DNA of 64,000 nt from Antedon bifida (taxonomy: Eukaryota > Echinodermata > Crinoidea > Comatulida > Antedonidae): assembly GCA_963402885.1 (NCBI GenBank), contig OY727099.1, forward strand, positions 21,099,001-21,163,000, in the 5' to 3' direction. Of this stretch, positions 11,301 to 22,247 are shown piece by piece. Made by a program: the position numbers and the translations under genes. How positions within the stretch are numbered: position 1 is the stretch's first letter; every line of letters starts with the position of its first letter. Below the pieces are notes generated by a model. It was not told the DNA's origin, did not search any database, and worked only from the letters and a program-made list of their open reading frames with translations.

Positions 11301-12990
11301 AGGAAATAGTAAGTTAGACAGTAAATGGCAAGGCCCCTTCACTGTGACTAAAAAGGTCAATGATGTAAATTATGAAATATACATAGGAGGTAGAAGAAAA
11401 GAAAAACAAATTCTACATGTTAATATGTTAAAGAGATGGTATGATAAAGTAGAAATAAGTAAAGATGGTTATTATGTAGTGACAAATGTCCAGTCAATAG
11501 AAGAAGTAGACTTAAATGAAACAGTCCATGACAATGAGTTAGATAGTGAAATAGACATAGGATTGTCTTATCATCAATCGCAAACATGGAGAGATGTTAA
11601 CGTTAGTAGTAATTTAAATGATACACAAACTAAACAATTAACAGAATTGTTAAAGTACCAACAGAATGTATTCTCGGATGTACCAGGTAGAACTCACTTA
11701 GTGACACATGAAATTAAGACTAATGGTGAAATGCCTATAAGGCATAGGGCATATAGAACGCCCCAATCATTAAAGGGTAAATTGAAAGAGGAATTAGATA
11801 GTATGTTGGCTATGGGTATAATAGAACCTACAGTTAGTGCCTATGCTGCACCTATTATTGCCCTGAAGAAAGGCCAGAATCAAATTAGAATGGTGACAGA
11901 TTTTAGATCACTAAATAAGACTACACAATTTGACCCTTATGTTATGCCTCGCATAGACGAAATGTTGGATGAGGTATCATCCGCAATATACATAACTACG
12001 TTAGATCTAACTAAAGGATTTTACCAGGTGCCTCTGGATCCTAAGACCAAAGACAAATCAGCATTTATTACACAATTTGGACAGTATTGTTACAATGTAC
12101 TTCCATTTGGTATGCAAAATAGCTCTAGTACTTTCCAAAGATTAATGGATAAGGTATTACAAGGTACTGAGGGATATGCTAAGGCATATATAGATGACAT
12201 ATGTATTTATAGTCAAACTTGGAAAGATCATATTTTTCATTTGAATGATGTATTAGAAAGATTAAGTAGTGCTGGATTGACAGCAAAGCCTTTGAAATGT
12301 AAAATTGCCTATGCACAGGTAGAATTTCTGGGGCATAAGATTGGTAATGGAGAAATTAGACCCATGGTTGATAAGGTTGAGGCTGTGGAAAAGTTCCCCA
12401 GACCTCTGTCTAAGAAACAAGTCCGATCATTTCTCGGATTAACTGGCTATTACAGAAAATTTGTACAAAACTATGCCGATATTGCTAAGCCATTGATTGA
12501 TTTAACTTTAAAGAGTAAAAGTAATACCGTTAAGTGGAATGAACAATGTGAAAATGCCTTTGTAACTTTAAAGAAACGACTTACTGATGATAATGTATTA
12601 AAAGCCCCAAATTTTGATAAGATGTTTATATTGCAAACCGATGCCTCAAATTATGGCATAGGGGCAGTGCTGAGCCAAATAGATGGCGAGGGTAATGATT
12701 ATCCCATTGTGTATTTAAGTAGAAAGTTATCTGTACATGAGCAGAGATATTCTGTGCCAGAAAAAGAGTGCCTCTCTATTGTTTGGGCTATCAATAAACT
12801 TAAGTATTATCTGTATGGTTGTGAATTTCAAGTTCATACTGACCACCAGGCATTGAGATGGATGGACTCAATGAAGGGTGCCAATGTTAGACTTATGAGA
12901 TGGGCTCTGTTTTTACAAGGATATAAATTTAAAGTTATTTACAAGAAAGGATCATTAAATGGAAATGCAGATGGATTAAGCCGTGCATAA
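8371..12990 (+). CDS. gag-pol: Gag-protease-integrase-reverse transcriptase-RNase H polyprotein
   Basis: A single 1,539-residue polyprotein that would copy and integrate the element. In order: a charged coiled-coil Gag start; a Gag capsid-like region (~110-280); a CX2CX4HX4C zinc knuckle at residues ~357-370 (9439-9480); a retropepsin with active-site DSG near residue 432; an HHCC zinc domain (~680-730); an integrase core with AIDIVGP, HDQGTNF and VERFHG supplying D, D and E; a KWQGPF-type C-terminal segment; a reverse transcriptase with YIDD at 12187-12198; and RNase H with TDASNYGIG and HTDHQAL. There is no envelope gene and no internal stop or frameshift. Gag and Pol are fused in one frame. 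The domain order separates it from ordinary gypsy elements. Confidence 0.95.
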   Translation: MTTLRSGKNIDKTMSEKDTREDMVDQEEVDQVNEMYDKMARDIDLPKIPGGMPKDMMLEYFRMKFEAENKKLELQYQQDQLRLEADIEQRKIESQERVKMMELENRSSYSNARNVVDEMKVKVPTLKESDDIDIYFRTFEHLAEATGWDKNTWAARLAPELSGKARTAYASLTVQECVDYDTLKKAILEKYDVSAETYRLKFRNSNRVKDMSIREWLNELSHYLKCWMKCANVKEDDAAGIIEMIIMEQALDKMPEDLRLYLRDKQVNKSYDMAMIADDYIANRGGRGYWNAVNSENKPTYYKGQENSKPKNSTTQNNPGARQQGYNRYRGRGGKFHNYGRNFQQREPSNEWINGLCFNCKEKGHKIGDCPKMVAKGKTSDAKKGPNVKDGLRCEGIKSDRPQVVMDSVENKMEKCTLPGKLEGQDITMLRDSGCTQSAVRESLVPNKCYLPGKWVTLRGIGGDITVPLAEVAIESKIVTGKVIVAVIEGLQRDMLLGHDLDQNCGETMAKEMFVLTREQARIENDARIQDEMILLGKDSNFKPIEEPPKETNVQLLKTVVNDNKVNKTKYLDDMNGTEMNNLFDENEDIKAKDKTVKRKTYEQQHKLNLTKQELIKLQTNDDSLKGVFDRVVPIEEIGQHRVCFFMRQGILMRNWSSIKDKNNQVEQIVLPTQCRQGVLHLGHNVPFAGHMGVEKTKSRVLNQFYWPGIFKDVVVYCKVCKECQKVDKGKSKRKHTLIPLPIISTPFKRIAIDIVGPLSRTSRNNKYMLTIIDYATRYPDAIPLPNVRAETVARALIEVFTRVGLPEEIVHDQGTNFMSSIMQSICSMLGINQLKTTVYHPQSNGLVERFHGTLKNMIRTLTVKQRKNWDDYIPPFLFAYREVPSKATGHSPFKLLYGREVRGPLSLLKSNWVEDEETSTDVIKYMLDIREKMEELMKDANVNKLEQQEIMSHNYNKNAIDREFVEGDKVLIFLPVGNSKLDSKWQGPFTVTKKVNDVNYEIYIGGRRKEKQILHVNMLKRWYDKVEISKDGYYVVTNVQSIEEVDLNETVHDNELDSEIDIGLSYHQSQTWRDVNVSSNLNDTQTKQLTELLKYQQNVFSDVPGRTHLVTHEIKTNGEMPIRHRAYRTPQSLKGKLKEELDSMLAMGIIEPTVSAYAAPIIALKKGQNQIRMVTDFRSLNKTTQFDPYVMPRIDEMLDEVSSAIYITTLDLTKGFYQVPLDPKTKDKSAFITQFGQYCYNVLPFGMQNSSSTFQRLMDKVLQGTEGYAKAYIDDICIYSQTWKDHIFHLNDVLERLSSAGLTAKPLKCKIAYAQVEFLGHKIGNGEIRPMVDKVEAVEKFPRPLSKKQVRSFLGLTGYYRKFVQNYADIAKPLIDLTLKSKSNTVKWNEQCENAFVTLKKRLTDDNVLKAPNFDKMFILQTDASNYGIGAVLSQIDGEGNDYPIVYLSRKLSVHEQRYSVPEKECLSIVWAINKLKYYLYGCEFQVHTDHQALRWMDSMKGANVRLMRWALFLQGYKFKVIYKKGSLNGNADGLSRA

Positions 12991-13082
12991 ATAATATTAT
13001 AGAGGTGTTATTAGTAGATAGTTTAAAGTAAAATGGTTTTAAATGTTAAATTTTTTGGAAAGATTGACACAATCTTTTTCCC

Positions 13083-13093
13083 AAGAAGGGGAA
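13083..13093 (+). promoter_or_regulatory. polypurine tract
   Basis: AAGAAGGGGAA directly before the 3' LTR. This is the standard plus-strand primer position in LTR retrotransposons. Confidence 0.85.
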
Positions 13094-13484
13094 TGTCATA
13101 ATATTTATGTTCTGATTCCCTGTGTTTAGATAAGGATGCTTTAGACTAGGTCTGCTTAATTTTATTAGCCAATCAAAATCGTATAATTTTGGAGGGAAAA
13201 TGTTATCCTCCTCTGAAGCCCCTAATTTGCATGTCCAGTATAAGAGTAGAATGTAATAGATATTAGAGAAGAAGAGAGAATAAGATCAAAGTAGATAGAC
13301 GTATAGATTATAGAGAAGAAAGGTCTAGACTGGTAGAAAGATGTATTAATCGAGTTACAAGAAATAAAAGTTTTAGTTGAATACAGTATACTTTTTGTAT
13401 GAGAAATTATTCAGTGTCAGTGTACGTCGCGTGAATATATATACGCCTGAGAACGCTCGGAACCAACTCCATATATTCACTACA
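13094..13484 (+). repeat. 3' LTR of the Gmr1-like element
   Basis: 391 bp, apparently identical to the 5' LTR, followed by the target duplication CCAGC. Confidence 0.93.
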
Positions 13485-13930
13485 CCAGCCTTCTCACTTT
13501 CAATGCTGACTCTTTCCACAAGATTTTCTAGTTCATCTTGTGTTTCTGCTAATATGACGTCATCTACAAAGTGGAAGTTCTTAATGACCCGGCCTAAAAG
13601 TTTGACACTAACGTTTATCTCATTACTATTTCTGCATACCGATTTATACGATGGAATAATACACCCTGCAGCCTTACTCCTTGTCTAATCTTGAACCATT
13701 TTGTCAAATCATCGCTTACCTCTGCCATCTTTGCAGAGTACAAAGACTGGAAAACCCATACATGGAAATGAGTTTTATAAAACACTGTGAATAACTGTGT
13801 TAAATGCCTTCTTGTAGTCTATGAAACAGAGAGCTCCATCTCGATTTTGTTCTCTTCGTTTCTTGAATATTACATTTATAATTATTTGATCTCGTGTACC
13901 TCTAAATATGTCATGAGTTTACTGAGTATT
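13485..13930 (-). pseudogene. decayed LINE reverse transcriptase, 5' half
   Basis: Read on the - strand it encodes RGTRDQI, then FIDYKKAFNTVIHSVL (RT motif A with its catalytic Asp), and later FVDDVILAETQDELENLVE (the catalytic FVDD box), up to the point where the Gmr1-like element interrupts it. The text resumes at 7391. Frameshifts and stops lie between the motifs, so it is inactive. It is a non-LTR element; the clade is not resolved. Confidence 0.78.
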
Positions 13931-14216
13931 GTTCTAATGTTATTGATTCACCCATTCAAGTTTTAGTAAATGACCTTATTTTCTACAGACGGAGCATTCA
14001 ATCAAGGGCAACATTAAAAATCAAACTTATTTCAAGCCATAAGTTCCTTACTTTTTCTATTTCTTTTTAAATTAAAAAAAAAAAAATTTGTCTGGTTTGT
14101 ATCCTGCTAGACAGTTACTGGCCACCATGTAATATGTTACTTGAATGTGTCAAGCGGATTTTGTGTTTAAAAAAATGGCTTAAGTGCAATACTGAAGTAA
14201 GATAAGAGTAAGATAA

Positions 14217-14450
14217 TCCTGTTGGTGCAGTACACGCTGCTTACTTGGGCTCGAATCTAACCACTAGCCATCAGCGCAAGCTCGGTGGTCTAGAGGTATG
14301 AACGCCAGGCTAGTGTAGTCCCACCTGAGAACTACTTGCGATTTTTTTCGCAAGTATTCTCAAATGTACTTAGTATAAAGTACAAATTACGTCAGAGTAG
14401 GGCAAAACATATAATTATTCAACTCCCTGACGCAAAACTACAATTACAAT
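14217..14450 (+). mobile_element. tRNA-derived SINE, copy 1 (box B deleted)
   Basis: First of two head-to-tail copies starting CCTGTTGGTGCAGTAC. Compared with copy 2 it lacks ~32 nt spanning the box B region (GGTTCGAGTCC), so it could not be transcribed by pol III in the usual way. It carries the body palindrome ACTTGCGA...TCGCAAGT and the end ACTACAATTACAAT. Confidence 0.75.
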
Positions 14451-14702
14451 CCTGTTGGTGCAGTACCCGCTGCTTACTTGGGCTCGAATCTAACCACTAG
14501 CCATCAGCGCAAGCTCGGTGGTCTAGAGGTATGAACGCCAGGCTAGTGATCTGGAGGTCGTTGGTTCGAGTCCCACCCGAGAACTACTTGCGATTTTTTT
14601 CGCAAGTATTCTCAAATGTACTTAGTATAAAGTACAAATTACGTCAGAGTAGGGCAAAACATCTAATTATTCAACTCCCTGACGCAAAACTACAATTACA
14701 AT
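14451..14702 (+). mobile_element. tRNA-derived SINE, copy 2 (complete head)
   Basis: The tRNA-like head at 14513-14583 has CTCGG pairing with CCGAG as acceptor stem, a box-A-like TGGTCTAGAGGT and a perfect box B, GGTTCGAGTCC. The anticodon arm is CCAGG-CTAGTGA-TCTGG, whose loop reads AGT (Thr-like). The tail is not a tRNA, so this is a SINE rather than a tRNA gene. Related copies occur at 56437-56688 (-) and 56699-56795 (+). Confidence 0.8.
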
Positions 14703-15100
14703 CCTGTTTTTGATTGACATGAAAAGAAGTTAGGCCTGGAAATGAAAAGGAAACAAGACGTTCGTTTAATTTCCCGCCAATTACAAACAAGGGTTGCTGA
14801 ACATCTGAGTAGAGATACAAAATCCAAGGTATTTCAACATGTATAAAATGCAGTTCCGGATGCGCGAGATTGTGCAATTTAAAGTATTTCCAAATTATTG
14901 ATTAGGCATGACAATAAACGACCAACGTGAGTAAAGCGGGAATCATAAGAGAGCCTATCCATACTTGAAGATGTTGGTGGTAGAAATGTAAGGAATAGAA
15001 GAAAAAAAATAATCTTAAACAGAATGTAATACCAGGATTGATACATAAAGACACAAACATGACATGAAAGTGTTAATATCAGTACTTATTTTCTTTAAAG
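14703..15100 (+). other. gene 1 intron end
   Basis: No repeat or frame recognised. It ends in a weak pyrimidine tract and TTTAAAG, the presumed acceptor for the 15101 exon. Confidence 0.45.
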
Positions 15101-15145
15101 ATGTTCCAGCTAATCGAGCAACACATCCACGGGATTCTAATGACG
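15101..15145 (+). CDS. gene 1, second 45-nt linker exon
   Basis: Another 45-nt, phase-1 exon, ending in G|GTATGTATACC like the 5194 exon. It encodes DVPANRATHPRDSND. This clearly matches the 48882 exon of gene 2 (DTPVNPATPPKESDK) residue by residue, which argues for selection on a coding linker. The acceptor is the less usual AAAG. It sits 405 nt upstream of the NACHT-LRR exon. Confidence 0.68.
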
Positions 15146-15285
15146 GTATGTATACCAGTTGTTGATGATGGGATTGATGGTTACTGGCATTGTATTTTGA
15201 GTCATTTAAGGGATTTAACATTGTGTTTAGTGATTGCTTCATTTTTGCTAATCAAGTAAAATTTACTACTACTACTTACATTAAT

Positions 15286-15326
15286 AATTATAATATTTAT
15301 AATTTTAAATTATAAATATTATAATT
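15286..15326. repeat. perfect AT palindrome
   Basis: Two 20-nt arms (AATTATAATATTTATAATTT and its complement) around a single T, in the intron between the second linker exon and the NACHT-LRR exon. Part of the flanking text recurs at 60545-60590. Confidence 0.7.
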
Positions 15327-15550
15327 ATAATAATTAATATTATACGTGGAATTCTAATATCCTATATAAACTATTTTATTTTATTAAATGTTACCATCAA
15401 CTGGAATACAAGATACGTTTCCACAGACATGACATTTCCAAACATGATATTGGATCATGGTGATTGGATGATTATAACGCCAATATCTATGAAAGCATAA
15501 TCTGATCAAAATATAACTAGCTACTCCTAACCATAACGCTTTATTTATAG

Positions 15551-18500
15551 AAAAAATAGAAAAGTACCTGCGTGCAAGACAAAATATACTGTGTCGGAAG
15601 GAGAATGAAAAATTCACACCATCAATAATGAATAGCAGAGACACTCTCGACATTAACGTCTTCACCGAGTTGGACCTTCTCAAAGAAAATAATAACACAA
15701 GAGACAACATGCTAACAACGTTACCAGAATTATTAACTGCTATAGAAAACACACCTGGGTGTAGGGTTCTTATAGAAGGCAAGGCTGGCATTGGAAAAAC
15801 AACTCTACTAAGGTATTTGGCATACAAAACAACTGACGAGAAACAAATTGCTTTTAAAGGTAAACTTGTTTTTGTACTTTACGTGAGAGATTTGAAAAAA
15901 GGTAACAGCATCTTTGATCTTATTGAGAAACAATTTGACATGGAAGATTTCAATTTAGGTACAGGTCTAAAAAACAATCCAAAACTGATTAAACAATTTA
16001 TAAAGAAATATGACGAAACAATTGTGCTGTTATTAGATGGGTTAGATGAACTACGTTTTAAGAATGATTGCTTGATAAATATGTTTAAAGGGACAACATT
16101 AGGTAGGAGTGTTGTGTTACTTACTTCACGATCAGAAAATATAGATGAATTCGTAAAAGACTGTAATATACATGTAAGAGTAAAAGGATTTAACAGAGAT
16201 AGCATTGGGACGTATATTGAGAACCATTTTCAGCATTTTAGAAAACATGAATTGGGAATTAAACTTAAACAGGAATTACAAGTTGACACGGATGTATCTA
16301 TGATACAACGTAAATATCCATATGCATATGATTTGTGCAAAAATCCTATGTTTCTACTCTCAATTTGTATTATTTGGGAAGATAAACAAAGCCTTCCTTC
16401 TAATAACGTTGACCTTTTTAAAGAAATATTTCGCTGCAATTTGAATCATTACAACCGAAAGCATGGAAACCAGAAAAAGATTTTAAAATTTGAAAATATT
16501 CCAGAAAACTATGTACATGCTATGGTTTTATTAGGAAAATGTATGTTTAGAAATCTAAAAACAAATCAACTTACAATCGAAAAGAATGATTTAAAAGCCG
16601 AAGATAGTAATTTGGTTGAATTGGCTTTTAAACTAGGATTTGTTTACAAAATATCCTCAAATTTAAGATCTGACTCAGAGCCTGAGATTAACATGCCTAC
16701 ACACAAATCAATACTGGAATCACTAGTAGGTTTTTATGTTTACAAACGTTGTGAACAAGGAGATATGACAACTGATTTTATAAAAGATTTAAGAGACTCC
16801 ACATATCTAATTAGGGCAAATATGTTTGCAGTAGAATTTCTTGGTGCTGATGCAAATAAACTACTACAGTATTGGGTTACATGTAGCTTACCAACATATC
16901 GTCCTTTGATACACAAGTACTTGGCATGTGTTAAAGATCAACATAAGGGTAGTGTGAATAAAGCCTTAAGACATCACATGGTTAGTGGAAAATTAAATCA
17001 ACACACCGATATTATATCAAACTCATTTAATGATTGTATTGCCTACATAAAACCAAATTTAGATGTGGGTGAGCATTTTATAGATCGCATATGTCAACTC
17101 AGTAACATGCATATTAATGAGCTTGATTTGCGAAAATGGTCTAATACATTATCAATTGAAAAAAGAGGCAAATTATTTGCGCACATTGCATATTTTGTTA
17201 CACCCACACTTGACGTACATAATTACAATCTATCAGGTGATGTAATGAATGATATGGTTAGAGAGTGGTCTAACATGGGTGGTGGGTTGATAATAAACAG
17301 TCTCATTATCAGCAAAAATAATCTGAGCAGCATTAATCCTGAATTACTGCTTACTTTATTGAAGTTGTCTCCCTTTCCTCTTTCATTTGAAATGATTGAT
17401 TGTAATATATCAGGTAAAATAATAAATGAAGTCAGTAAGTGTAATGATGGAGATATTCTAACAATAAGTATGCTCAATATCGCTAAAAATAATCTCAGCG
17501 ACATTGATGGTACTTTACTGGGTACTTTCTTAAGTAAGATTCCCCAGCTGTTGAAACTTGACGTGCGTGATTGTAAACTATCAGGACGCATATTGAATGA
17601 AATGATCAGAGTATATAAGAGTGATGAATTACAAGTGATTGATATTGGAAACAATGATATCAGTGACATTGATGGTACCTCAATGGGTAATTTCTTTAGT
17701 AAGTCTCCTAAGCTGCTTGAAATTTGTATGCGTGATTGCAAATTATCAGGGGACACGATGAACAAAATAATGAGTGTGTATGCAGGAGATGAGTTACAAA
17801 CCATTGATATTGGGAATAATAACATCAGTGACATCGACGGTACTATACTGTGTGCGTTCTTGAGTAAATCACATAAGTTACATAGCATTAGCATGCATAA
17901 TTGTAAACTATCAGGTGAGACGATGACCAAAATGATGACAGGGTACGTAGGGGATGGGCATTTACAAGCGATTGATATTGGGAATAATGATATCAGTGAC
18001 ATCGATGGTACTTTGCTAGGTACTTTCTTGAGTAAATGCCCTCAGCTGCTTAAACTGTACATGTACAATTGCAAACTATCAGGTAAAGTTATGACTGAAA
18101 TGATGAAAGTGTATGGAGAAAATGAGTTACAGGAGCTTGGAATTGGGAAGAATACTATAAGTGACACTGATGGTTCTCAGTTTGGTTCTTTTTTGAATAA
18201 ATCTCCTAGATTGTGTAAGCTCTTTATGCATAATTGCAGATTGACCGGTGAGTTAATTAATGAAATAATTAGATCGTATACAAAAAATATATCAGAATTG
18301 CAAGAGCTTGATATTGGAAATGATTATAGCAGTGACAATGAAAGGCATTTATTGAGTGTTTTATCAATTAACTCTTTAAAGCTTCGTATACATGACATAC
18401 ATGAATACAAATTATCGTGTGACATAATGAAGGCGGAAAACAGCGTGTATGCTGGAGAAGAGTTGGAATTGCAGGGGCTTTATTTTAGAAATGATGTTAA

Positions 18501-21500
18501 CAGTGACATTAAATCTCAAAAGCTGATTAAACTTAAAAGTAATCGTAAAATACCAGATGATGTGTTAAATAAAAAGATACTGGACACATTTAGTGAGTTA
18601 GAACTAAAAAAGATCGAGAACAATGATATCAGTGATATTGATGGATCTTTACTAGGTGCTTTCTTGAGTAAGTGTCCTAAGCTTAGTAAACTCTCGTTGC
18701 ATGGTTGCAAACTATCCAGTGACGTAATGAATAGCATGATGGTGGTATATGAAGGAGATCAATTAGAAATGCTTGATATTGGGAATAATGATATCAGTGA
18801 CATTGATGGAAATTTACTGTGTGAATTTTTGGGTAAGTCTCCCAAGGTCAAACTTTTCATGCAGAATTGTAAAATACCATGGGGCATAATGAACAAGATG
18901 ATGAGAGTGCTTGTAGGTGATGAGTTACAAGTGATTGATATTAGGAATAACAATATTGATGGTGCATTATTGGGTACTTTTCTGAATACGTCTACTAAGC
19001 TGAAAGAACTTGTCGTAAGAAATTGTAAACTATCAGGAAAGGAATTGAATGAAATGATGAGCGTGTATGCAAACGGTGAGTTACAATTGGAGGTTTTTTC
19101 GATTGGTTATAATGAAATCAAAAACATTGATGGTACTTTACTGGGTACTTTTTTGAGTAAGTCTCCTAAGCTACATACTCTTGACTTACACAATTGTAGA
19201 CTATCAGGTGATGTGATGAATGGATTTATGAGGGCGTATACAGGAGATGTGTTAGAATTTAAAGTGCTTGTTATTTCTAATAATGATATCAGAAGCATTG
19301 ATGGCAATTTCCTGAGTAATTTCTTGAGTAAATCCCCTAAGCTGCTTGAACTTTATATGTATAATTGTAATCTATCGGGTGACGTAATGAATGAAATGAT
19401 GAGAGTATATGCAGTTGATGTGTCACAGTTACAATTACTTAATATTGCGAATAATGATATCAGAAGCATTGATGGCAATTTGTTGGGTAATTTCTTGAAT
19501 AAATCTCCTAAGCTGCTTGAACTTTATATGCATCATTGTAAACTATCGGGTGACGTAATAAATACAATGATGAGGTTGTATGTAAGAGATCAGTTGGAAT
19601 TACAAGAGCTACATATTAATGAGAATAATTTCTGTGACATTGATGGTGCTTTACTGGGTAATTTCTTGAGTAAGTCGCGTAATCTACATACTCTTCGATT
19701 AGACGATTGTAAACTATCGGGTGACGTAATGAATGAAATGATGATAGTATATGTAGGAGATCAATTAGAATTACAATCACTTGCTATTGCGAATAATGAT
19801 ATCGGAAACATTGATGGAAATTTGTTGGGTAATTTCTTGAGTAAATCTCCTAAGCTGCTTAACCTTTGCATGCAAAATTGTAAACTATCGGGTGACGTAA
19901 TGAATAAAATGATGAGGTTGTATGTAGGAGATCAGTTGGAATTACAAGAGCTACATATTAATAACAATAATTTCGGTGACATTGATGGTGCTTTACTGGG
20001 TAATTTCTTTAGTAAGTCGCGTAATCTACATACTCTTCGCTTGGATGATTGTAAACTATCAAGTGACGTAATGAATGAAATGATGAGAGTATATGTAGTT
20101 GATGTGTCAGAGTTACAATTAATTAATATTGCGAATAATGATATCGGAAACATTGATGGTAATTTATTGGGTAATTTCTTAAGTAAATCTCCTAAGCTGC
20201 TTGAACTTTATATGCATAATTGTAAACTATCGGGTGACGTAATAAATAAAATGATGAGGTTGTATGTAGGAGATCAGTTAGAATTACAATCACTTGCTAT
20301 TGCGAATAATGATATCAGAAACATTGATGGCAATTTGTTGGGTAATTTCTTGAGTAAATCCCCTAAGCTGCTAAAACTTTACATGCATAATTGTAAACTA
20401 TCGGGTGACGTAATGAATGAAATGATGAGAGTATATGTAGTTGATGTGTCACAGTTACAATTACTTAATATTGCGAATAATGCTATCGGAAACATTGATG
20501 GTAATTTGTTGGGTAATTTCTTGAGTAAATCTCCTAAGCTGCTTAAGCTTTATATGCAAAATTGTAAACTATCGGGTGACGTAATAAATACAATGATGAG
20601 GTTGTATGTAGGAGATCAGTTGGAATTACAAGAGCTACATATTAATGACAATAATTTTAGTGACATTGATGGTGCTTTACTGGGTAATTTCTTGAGTAAG
20701 TCGCGTAATCTACATACTCTTCGCATGGACGATTGTAAACTATCAGGTGACGTAATGAATAAAATGATGAGAGTATATGTAGTTGATATGTCACAGTTAC
20801 AATTACTTGCTATTTATAATAACGATATCGGAAACATTGATGGTAATTTATTGGGTAATTTCTTAAGTAAATCCCCTAAGCTGCTTAAACTTTACATGCA
20901 TAATTGTAAACTATCGGGTGACGTAATAAATAAAATGATGAGGTTGTATGTAGGAGATCAGTTAGAATTACAAGAGCTACATATTAATAACAATAATTTC
21001 AGTGACATTGATGGTGCTTTGCTGGGTAATTTCTTGAGTAAGTCGCGTAATCTACATACTCTTCGCTTGGATGATTGTAAACTATCAAGTGACGTAATGA
21101 ATGAAATGATGAGAGTATATGTAGTTGATGTGTCACAGTTACAATTACTTAATATTGCGAATAATGCTATCGGAAACATTGATGGTAATTTGTTGGGTAA
21201 TTTCTTGAGTAAATCTCCTAAGCTGCTTAAGCTTTATATGCAAAATTGTAAACTATCGGGTGACGTAATAAATACAATGATGAGGTTGTATGTAGGAGAT
21301 CAGTTGGAATTACAAGAGCTACATATTACTGACAATAATTTTAGTGACATTGATGGTGCTTTACTGGGTAATTTCTTGAGTAAGTCGCGTAATCTACATA
21401 CTCTTCGCATGGACGATTGTAAACTATCAGGTGACGTAATGAATAAAATGATGAGAGTATATGTAGTTGATATGTCACAGTTACAATTACTTGCTATTTC

Positions 21501-21936
21501 TAATAACGATATCGGAAACATTGATGGTAATTTATTGGGTAATTTCTTAAGTAAATCCCCTAAGCTGCTTAAACTTTACATGCATAATTGTAAAATATCG
21601 GGTGACGTAATAAATAAAATGATGAGGTTGTATGTAGGAGATCAGTTAGAATTACAAGAGCTACATATTAATAACAATAATTTCAGTGACATTGATGGTG
21701 CTTTGCTGGGTAATTTCTTGAGTAAGTCGCGTAATCTACATACTCTTCGCTTGGATGATTGTAAACTATCAAGTGACGTAATGAATGAAATGATGAGAGT
21801 ATATGTAGTTGATGTGTCAGTGTCACAGTTACAATTACTTAATATTGCGAATAATGATATCGGAAACATTGATGGTAATTTGTTGGGTTATTTCTTAAGT
21901 AAATCTCCTAAGCTGCTTGAACGTTATATGCCGTAA
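15551..21936 (+). CDS. gene 1, NACHT-LRR exon of an NLR receptor
   Basis: The main exon of an NLR-type cytosolic sensor. TTATTTATAG at 15541-15550 is the likely acceptor. Starting there continues phase 1 from the linker exon and stays open through the first internal ATG (15628). Counting from that ATG, FTELDLL precedes Walker A GKAGIGKTT (residues 51-59), Walker B IVLLLDGLDE (~132-141) and sensor TSR (~166-168), so nucleotide binding is expected. A helical NACHT-associated region runs to ~530. About fifty LRRs of ribonuclease-inhibitor type follow, alternating 28- and 29-residue units (NNDIGNIDGNLLGNFLSKS and NCKLSGDVMN). The frame ends TAA at 21934-21936 inside an LRR because 22 nt are missing relative to its sister repeats. 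The truncated protein would still be ~2,329 residues when spliced. Confidence 0.9.
20432..21799 (+). repeat. 684-bp higher-order LRR duplication
   Basis: Two nearly identical blocks, 20432-21115 and 21116-21799, each with eight LRRs. They share private variants such as AATGCTATCGG, ACCTTCGCATGG-type text at the same offsets and the alternation of VINTMM and VINKMM. A partial third block follows and carries a 6-nt in-frame insertion (VSVSQL). This is recent unequal exchange. Confidence 0.85.
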
Positions 21937-22247
21937 TGAATACAATGATGAGGTTGTATGTAGGAGATCAGTTAGAATTACGATCACTTGCTATTGCAAA
22001 TAATGATATCGGAAACATTGATGGCAATTTGTTGGATAATTTCTTGAGTAAATCCCCTAAGCTGCTTAAACTTTGCATGCAAAATTGTAAACTATCGGGT
22101 GACGTAATAAATAAAATGTTGAGGTTGTATGTAGGAGATCAGTTAGAATTACATGAGCTACATATCAATGACAATAATTTCGGTGACATTAATGGTGCTT
22201 TGCTGGGTAATTTCTTGAGTAAGTCTCATCATATACTCTTTGCTTAG
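21937..22247 (+). pseudogene. LRR continuation, out of frame with the main exon
   Basis: It resumes the same 28/29-residue LRRs (NNDIGNIDGNLL, NCKLSGDVINKML) after a net 22-nt deletion that moved the frame by -1. It closes at a TAG (22245-22247) just after a second, 4-nt deletion in the segment that should read SKSRNLHTL. No start signal suggests a separate gene. It is either part of a truncated allele or an assembly error in a repeat. Confidence 0.85.

Larger units (their letters stand above)
7392..13484 (+). mobile_element. intact Gmr1-like LTR retrotransposon
   Basis: A complete 6,093-bp element: two 391-bp LTRs that start TG and end CA, a primer-binding site, one long gag-pol frame and a polypurine tract. 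The 5-bp target duplication CCAGC is at 7387-7391 and 13485-13489. The domain order Gag-PR-INT-RT-RNase H, with integrase before reverse transcriptase, is that of Gmr1-like Ty3/gypsy elements. LTRs that look identical and an unbroken frame imply very recent insertion. It lies in gene 1's largest intron, same strand, inside an older LINE. Confidence 0.93.

Noticed and set aside
14513..14583. Functional tRNA-Thr gene
   Set aside because: It is embedded in a repeated element with a common non-tRNA body and has imperfect stems, so it is the head of a SINE.
14531..14713. Short protein similar to one on the - strand at 56416-56622
   Set aside because: The similarity comes from the shared tRNA-derived SINE; RLVIWRS-type text is the translated SINE head.
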